From positions 1-37,471 of the forward strand of contig JAISCI010000058.1 in NCBI GenBank assembly GCA_031265685.1: a stretch of 37,471 bases of DNA. The letters are read 5' to 3'. The DNA comes from Clostridiales bacterium. GTDB lineage: Bacteria; Bacillota; Clostridia; Lachnospirales; WRAX01. The notes under the pieces are model-generated. The model was not told the DNA's origin. It worked only from the letters and a program-made list of their open reading frames with translations, and made no database searches. Shown here one piece after another: positions 34,304 to 37,471 of the stretch (its first letter is position 1; every line of letters starts with the position of its first letter). Position numbers and translations under genes: made by a program.

Positions 34304-34337
34304 TCTTGAGCGCAACCGGTTTCGCAACGCCTCAAGA
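34304..34337. promoter_or_regulatory. Palindrome in the GH2 leader (possible LacI-type operator)
   Basis: TCTTGAG (34304-34310) and CTCAAGA (34331-34337) enclose GCGCAACCGGTTTCGC (34310-34325), itself a near-perfect palindrome centred on AACCGGTT, the style of LacI/GalR-family sites. It lies about 40-60 bp downstream of the predicted start of transcription, where a bound repressor would block elongation. An RNA hairpin is the alternative. Confidence 0.5.
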
Positions 34338-34371
34338 AAGCGATCCTCCACTTTAGCCGTTAGTTTATATT

Positions 34372-34400
34372 ATTATAACTCCGATTCGCGACAATAACAA
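34372..34400 (-). promoter_or_regulatory. Promoter of the GH2 gene
   Basis: On the minus strand, -35 TTGTTA (34400-34395), a 17-bp spacer and consensus -10 TATAAT (34377-34372). The leader to the ATG at 34219 is about 145 nt and holds the palindrome at 34304-34337. Confidence 0.75.
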
Positions 34401-34657
34401 GCCGAAATACACAAACTAACGTGTTCGCTCCATAAACGCCATAAGAGGAAAGAGGGCAAGTTTTCTCAGGGAGAAGGGGTCTGCTCAGAGAGAGGATACA
34501 TTATAACATATACTGTCCGCTGAAGCCATGGATATTTCAATGATTTCATGTACTGAAGGGGCGAAAAGATGTAATTTACGGTAACTTCGTCATCCATCCG
34601 CTCGCCCGGAGCCGTAGCGGGGCGATGAACGTAAAACGAACATACACAAAACTAACG
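34401..34657. other. Gene-free spacer between GH2 promoter and endolysin terminator
   Basis: About 260 bp with purine-rich stretches and no credible gene. ATTATAACATATACT near 34500 looks AT-rich and promoter-like but lacks a convincing -35. None of the window's repeat families is present. Confidence 0.5.
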
Positions 34658-34697
34658 GCAAAAAATAAGAGCCGTCAGTAATAATATCCAACGGCTC
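34658..34697 (-). terminator. Terminator of the endolysin gene
   Basis: On the minus strand GAGCCGT (34697-34691 region) pairs with ACGGCTC (34675-34669) around a 15-nt loop and is followed by TTATTTTTTG. It lies 10 bp after the amidase stop. Confidence 0.75.
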
Positions 34698-34706
34698 CCC
34701 GTAACG

Positions 34707-35381
34707 CTATTCCACGATTATCACGCCGTTATCGAAAGCGACATCGTGCCCCATCGCTTCAAAAATGGCGCGGATACCTATGTTTTCTGACCCGCAGAGC
34801 TTCGCCGCCTCGGATACGGTCGTCACCCACCGGCCGTTTTCGTTGCTGGCGCGCATGAAACCGGTTACGCCGTGATAACGCACACGCACGCCGCCGCTCC
34901 GGGCTTCGGATATATCCGCGCGGAGCAGCTCCCAGGCGGCCGGGTTCTCCACATAATACAGGGGACACAGCTTGCCGGTCACATCGTAGTGCCGGAGGAC
35001 GGCGGTCGCTCCGTGCCGGCGGAGTATGTCGGCGGCCAGCTCCACCAGCGCGCCGCGCGTCGCGTCGGTGAATTTGCCGGATTTATCCGGATGGCAGCAC
35101 TCGATGCCGATGTGCCCGGCGTTGGCGGCGCCTGCGTGGTAAGCCGTTTCGTCCTCGGGCACGTAGCGGATTATCTCGCCCGAAAGCCCCACCACGTAGT
35201 GCGCGGAAGCGTACACCGACCCGCGGTCCTTCAGGCTTTGGAAGTAATCGCGGTTCGCCCGGGCCGAGCTGCCCGGGTTCGCGACATAATGTATCACGAC
35301 GCCCTCTATCTTCCCGATCTTCGTTCCAGGGCGGGAGTAAGGGTTTTTCGTCAGCAGGAGGTCCGTTATCTCAGGAAGCAT
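34707..35381 (-). CDS. N-acetylmuramoyl-L-alanine amidase (Amidase_2), endolysin-like
   Basis: A 224-residue zinc amidase that cuts the bond between muramic acid and the stem peptide of peptidoglycan. The Amidase_2 domain covers about 1-150: VVIHYVANP (first His ligand), GHIGIECC, and VLRHYDVTGKLCP (second His and Cys ligands). The C-terminal part (about 165-224) may be a small wall-binding region; I do not recognise it. No signal peptide, so export would depend on a holin, and a holin gene overlaps its start by 11 bp. This pairing is typical of phage lysis cassettes. Confidence 0.9.
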   Translation of the reverse strand: MLPEITDLLLTKNPYSRPGTKIGKIEGVVIHYVANPGSSARANRDYFQSLKDRGSVYASAHYVVGLSGEIIRYVPEDETAYHAGAANAGHIGIECCHPDKSGKFTDATRGALVELAADILRRHGATAVLRHYDVTGKLCPLYYVENPAAWELLRADISEARSGGVRVRYHGVTGFMRASNENGRWVTTVSEAAKLCGSENIGIRAIFEAMGHDVAFDNGVIIVE

Positions 35382-35778
35382 TGCCGCCGCCTTTCCCGCC
35401 GCGCAGCTGGGCGAGCGCGCCCGTCAGCGCCTCCGGCAATGGCACCCCCGTTGCCGCGGCGTTCTCCAGTACGCTGAGCGCCTCGTTGACAATGTAGTAG
35501 CAGATTGTGACCGAGCGCAGAGCGATCTCGATTTGCAGGGCGTTGTCAATGATGTTCGCCGCCATGACCGCGAAGAACACGCCAAGCTTCTTCAGTCCGC
35601 CCGTAAACATCACTTCGCTGGACAATTCCCGCAGACAGACCGCCTTCGCCACGCCGGAAACATAATCCAGCGCTACGGCGGCGACCAGCGACCAGAACAG
35701 CGCGCTAAGATCCCCGAAGAGGAACGCGATTGCCGCCATGGGCAGCGACAGCGCGGCTTTCTTTATCGTCAGCTCCAC
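35371..35778 (-). CDS. Phage-type holin
   Basis: A 135-residue membrane protein of the toxin secretion/phage lysis holin type (holin 4/Cph1-like). It has hydrophobic segments at about 10-40 and 68-90, the family pieces ALDYVSGVAKAV and GGLKKLGVFFAVMAANIID, and an ending IVNEALSVLENAAATGVPLP and a charged Gly-rich tail. It makes the membrane lesion that lets the amidase reach the wall. The start is GTG with AGAAGG 6 nt upstream. Overlaps the amidase by 11 bp. No other phage genes are nearby. Confidence 0.88.
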   Translation of the reverse strand: MELTIKKAALSLPMAAIAFLFGDLSALFWSLVAAVALDYVSGVAKAVCLRELSSEVMFTGGLKKLGVFFAVMAANIIDNALQIEIALRSVTICYYIVNEALSVLENAAATGVPLPEALTGALAQLRGGKGGGNAS

Positions 35779-35797
35779 CTTTCACCTTCTTTCTATG

Positions 35798-36076
35798 CCA
35801 ATTCCATTCCAAAGGAGCGATAAAAATTTTTCAGTCCGAGCCAGAGAATTTCGCGCCGCGTTATCGCGTGGATGAATTTCGCGTGATTTGAAGCATTATC
35901 GCTTGGACGAAGTTTGCATCGCATTTTCGCTTGGTTTGAAGCATTATTGCTTGGTTCACGCGATAATGCGATGCGAAATTCTGTCAGGCGATACACTTCA
36001 AACCAGGCAAACTTCCGAGCCGCGCGGACTCGCTGAAGCTTGAAAAATTTTTATCCACAAATCTAAATGGAGTTAG
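35798..36076. mobile_element. MITE-like element M2, long copy, between zinc-ribbon gene and holin
   Basis: About 279 bp. The left end starts CCAATTCCATTCCAAAGGAG and the right end, read inward, CTAACTCCATTTAGATTTGT; both reach ATAAAAATTTTTCA. The two end types match those of the copy at 16287-16486 in the opposite orientation. The interior holds a hairpin-unit array and AACCAGGCAAACTTCCG. The right end lies 2 bp from the stop of the zinc-ribbon gene. No gene. Confidence 0.78.
35846..36017. repeat. Hairpin-unit array inside the long M2
   Basis: Successive units include GAATTTCGCGCCG, TTATCGCGTGG, GAATTTCGCGTGA, GAAGCATTATCGCTTGG, GAAGTTTGCATCG, CATTTTCGCTTGG and GAAGCATTATTGCTTGG, then the complements GCGATAATGC and GCGAAATTC. 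It is the longest mixed array and shows that the two unit forms grade into each other. Confidence 0.75.
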
Positions 36077-36078
36077 TA

Positions 36079-36261
36079 TTACGCCGTAAAATGCATATTC
36101 TCCACACAAAACTCGCAGAAAACGTCTTCCCCTATTCTGAACGCCCCCTCGCCTTCGAGTACGTTTTCACCGCATTCCGCGCACGTGAACACGGCTTCGC
36201 GCGGGCGGGCGTTGGGGCAGCCCGCGGGACAGACCGTCAGCCCGCACGTTTCGCAGTTCAT
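36079..36261 (-). CDS. Small zinc-ribbon protein
   Basis: A 60-residue protein with nine cysteines, starting MNCETCGLTVCPAGCPNA and continuing FTCAECGENV and FCEFCVENMH. At least three CxxC pairs suggest two zinc knuckles. I start at 36261, where GGGAG lies 8 nt upstream; a longer 83-codon frame runs into the promoter. A consensus promoter precedes it and an M2 element follows its stop, with the holin gene beyond on the same strand. Function unknown. It is cytoplasmic by appearance. Confidence 0.75.
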   Translation of the reverse strand: MNCETCGLTVCPAGCPNARPREAVFTCAECGENVLEGEGAFRIGEDVFCEFCVENMHFTA

Positions 36262-36321
36262 TTGATCACTCCCAGTTCCAGCCGCGCCGCCTCGGCTATT
36301 GATTCGCGTTGTATGGTTTGT

Positions 36322-36350
36322 ATTATACACTATAAAGCTTAAATTGTCAA
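36322..36350 (-). promoter_or_regulatory. Consensus sigma-A promoter of the zinc-ribbon gene
   Basis: On the minus strand, TTGACA (36350-36345), 17-bp spacer, TATAAT (36327-36322): a perfect consensus at optimal spacing. The predicted leader is about 55 nt. Readthrough could also serve the holin and amidase. Confidence 0.88.
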
Positions 36351-36680
36351 GATAAATTTAACTATTCGGATAATTGTAACTATTCAAATTTTAGTCCGCC
36401 TAAGTAAAATTGGGTCCTGTTTGAAAAGCGTAATATTGTATTTGTCAACTGAAAAATCCGCCCCCATTATAGTTGAAAAATCGGCCAGCCCAGCAAAGCG
36501 GCTTGGTCATAAACGCCGCATCGGGCGGACTGTGATCAGCGAGCGGCGGATCTTGATTATAATGGTGGTGGAAATTTCAATTAGCAAAAACAACGGTTAC
36601 GTGACAGCGGCTAGGATCGCCCAGTCCTGTGCGGAGTGGCCTGGCGCCTACATGTACGCCTAGATCCACGCTTTGGCTGG

Positions 36681-36747
36681 GAATGAATTTCGCGTGACAG
36701 AATTTCGCGTGAATCGAAGCACTATCGCTTGGACAGAAGTTTGCGTG
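36681..36747. repeat. Hairpin-unit array next to the inner IS21-like end
   Basis: GAATTTCGCGTGACA, GAATTTCGCGTGAATC, GAAGCACTATCGCTTGG and GAAGTTTGCGTG in a row, ending exactly where the left-type end TGTATTTCTTAC begins at 36748. All units point the same way, so no strong hairpin forms here. Confidence 0.7.
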
Positions 36748-36770
36748 TGTATTTCTTACTCAAAAAATCA

Positions 36771-36870
36771 TCCAGGCAATATAATCTGAATCCGCTACTA
36801 GCAAAATGAAGAGCCCTAAATATAGCTCTTTATTTTGCTAGTGGCGGATTTTTCAATTATATTGGGTGGA
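36771..36870. repeat. Long imperfect palindrome in copy B
   Basis: The left arm CAATATAATCTGAATCCGCT...AGCAAAATGAAGAGC (36777-36814) pairs with the right arm GCTCTTTATTTTGCTAGTGG... (36825-36864), extending imperfectly to about 100 bp in all, around an AT-rich loop. It could form a cruciform or, if transcribed, a strong hairpin. Confidence 0.75.
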
Positions 36871-36893
36871 GGATTTTTCGCTTGACATTTACA

Positions 36894-37471
36894 ACCGATG
36901 GCGTAACCGCCCCCGGTAACTATGATCTGTCTGCCCGCAACGGCTTTTTTGGCACGTCCTTTGACGGTTTTGCGCCGGCTCCCCGATTTTCAGCCGTTTG
37001 GTTAGATTCTTAAGTCCCGCCGGAGGCAATCTTGTCCTTCTGGCATGGCGAAAATTTCCTGCAAATATCCGTCAAGTTCTTATTGACTTTTTATTTGCAG
37101 GCTTTCGTTAGCAAACAAAGAACCGACGCAAAACCTGAACCCACACGTATTCACCGGCGCCACGTCCACGACGGCCTAAAGTGACAACAACCAAGCAAAA
37201 TTCCCCGCCCCAAAAAAGAGGAAAGCAGCCGATCGGTCGTTCAAAAGGCGGCAGCAATACGAAAATACGAATGGTCGCCGCGAACGAGCGAATTGCCGTA
37301 TATTTTACAATTTATGGAGGCGACGCCCGCGACGCGCCGGAGGGCAGACTGTATTAATGAATAGATCCTACGAGGATAATTATAAAAGGTACATAGCCTA
37401 GCAGCTTTATTTTACTCCGATTGTGCCTCCCAAGAAAAATTTCAGGAAATTTCGGGGATATAACCATAAAT
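36894..37471. other. Gene-free right edge
   Basis: About 580 bp without a credible gene. The first 50 bp resemble the sequence just past the right end of copy A (about 321-360), so the shared repeat is larger than the marked element. A single CAAGCAAAATTCC half unit lies near 37192 and CTGTATTAATGAATAGAT near 37350 resembles an M1 end. Confidence 0.5.
37059..37101. repeat. Hairpin in right-edge DNA
   Basis: CCTGCAAATA (37059-37068) pairs with TATTTGCAGG (about 37091-37101), with an inner GTCAA/TTGAC. It resembles a terminator stem but has no U run or adjacent gene. Confidence 0.5.

Larger units (their letters stand above)
36437..36893. mobile_element. Remnant element with matched IS21-like ends (copy B)
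   Basis: The left end TGTATTTGTCAACTGAAAAA and the right end read inward TGTAAATGTCAAGCGAAAAA agree at most positions and both continue with TCCxCC. Extra GAAAAATC-type repeats lie just inside the ends, as in IS21-family elements. There is no transposase; a second left-type end lies at 36748, giving a smaller unit (36748-36893) like copy A at 108-320. No target duplication is clear. The family name is a suggestion only. Confidence 0.5.

Noticed and set aside
34707-36076. Prophage
   Set aside because: Only a holin and an amidase are present; there are no capsid, tail, terminase, integrase or attachment-site features nearby.
36421-36663. An 80-codon frame in the right element
   Set aside because: It crosses the element end, lacks an SD and resembles no transposase that I recognise.

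Overview
The window looks like a GC-rich, spore-forming Bacillota genome, most likely a gut or hindgut clostridium. The evidence is an adjacent spmA/spmB pair, strong SD sequences of the GGAGG type, frequent GTG/TTG starts, a SecA with a C-terminal SEC-C zinc motif, Gram-positive-style lipoprotein and ABC transport genes, and a DUF4364 regulator. No rRNA, tRNA or CRISPR array was recognised. Genus cannot be set from this sequence alone.

Layout. (1) 1-557: gene-free, repeat-rich DNA ending in a good sigma-A promoter for a lipid kinase (558-1517). (2) 1555-12215, minus strand: a ten-gene operon for uptake and cytoplasmic breakdown of unsaturated-uronate oligosaccharides. It encodes a solute-binding lipoprotein, two permeases, a GH88 unsaturated glucuronyl hydrolase, a heparinase II/III-type lyase, Eda, KdgK, KduI, a conserved protein of unknown function and KduD. 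It carries out oligosaccharide import, cleavage to the 4-deoxy-5-keto-uronate, isomerisation, reduction to KDG, phosphorylation, and cleavage to pyruvate plus glyceraldehyde-3-phosphate. No ATPase or regulator is present. (3) 12441-13954, plus strand: spmA and spmB, separated by a MITE-like element. (4) 14010-16793, minus strand: clpS then clpA, separated by a second MITE-like family with a copy of the first nested inside it. (5) 17210-28468, plus strand: a DUF4364 gene, then a long co-directional run of secA, prfB (programmed +1 frameshift), an RluD-type pseudouridine synthase, a sugar-phosphate nucleotidyltransferase, a QueG-like protein, and a complete arginine-to-spermidine set (speD, a speA-type decarboxylase, speE, speB), closed by a strong terminator. 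(6) 28706-34219, minus strand: a secreted 1837-residue multidomain GH2 enzyme. (7) 34707-36261, minus strand: a 60-residue zinc-ribbon protein with a consensus promoter, a holin and an amidase endolysin. (8) 36262-37471: remnants of a mobile element and other non-coding repeats.

The most unusual feature is not a protein. A family of short (about 15 bp), degenerate hairpin-forming units (core like GAATTTTGCGTGA and its complement CAAGCAAAATTC, with a second form GAAGCATTATCGCTTGG) recurs at about nine places. Several copies sit inside MITE-like elements, one lies in frame inside a gene, one supplies the last codons of another gene, and two lie between genes of the polyamine run. Two separate MITE-like families (M1 and M2) each have a long and a short copy. 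A shared inverted repeat (ACTGTTTCAG...CTGAAACAGT) lies in the leaders of secA and speD, and a 65-bp piece of speB is duplicated just past its stop codon.
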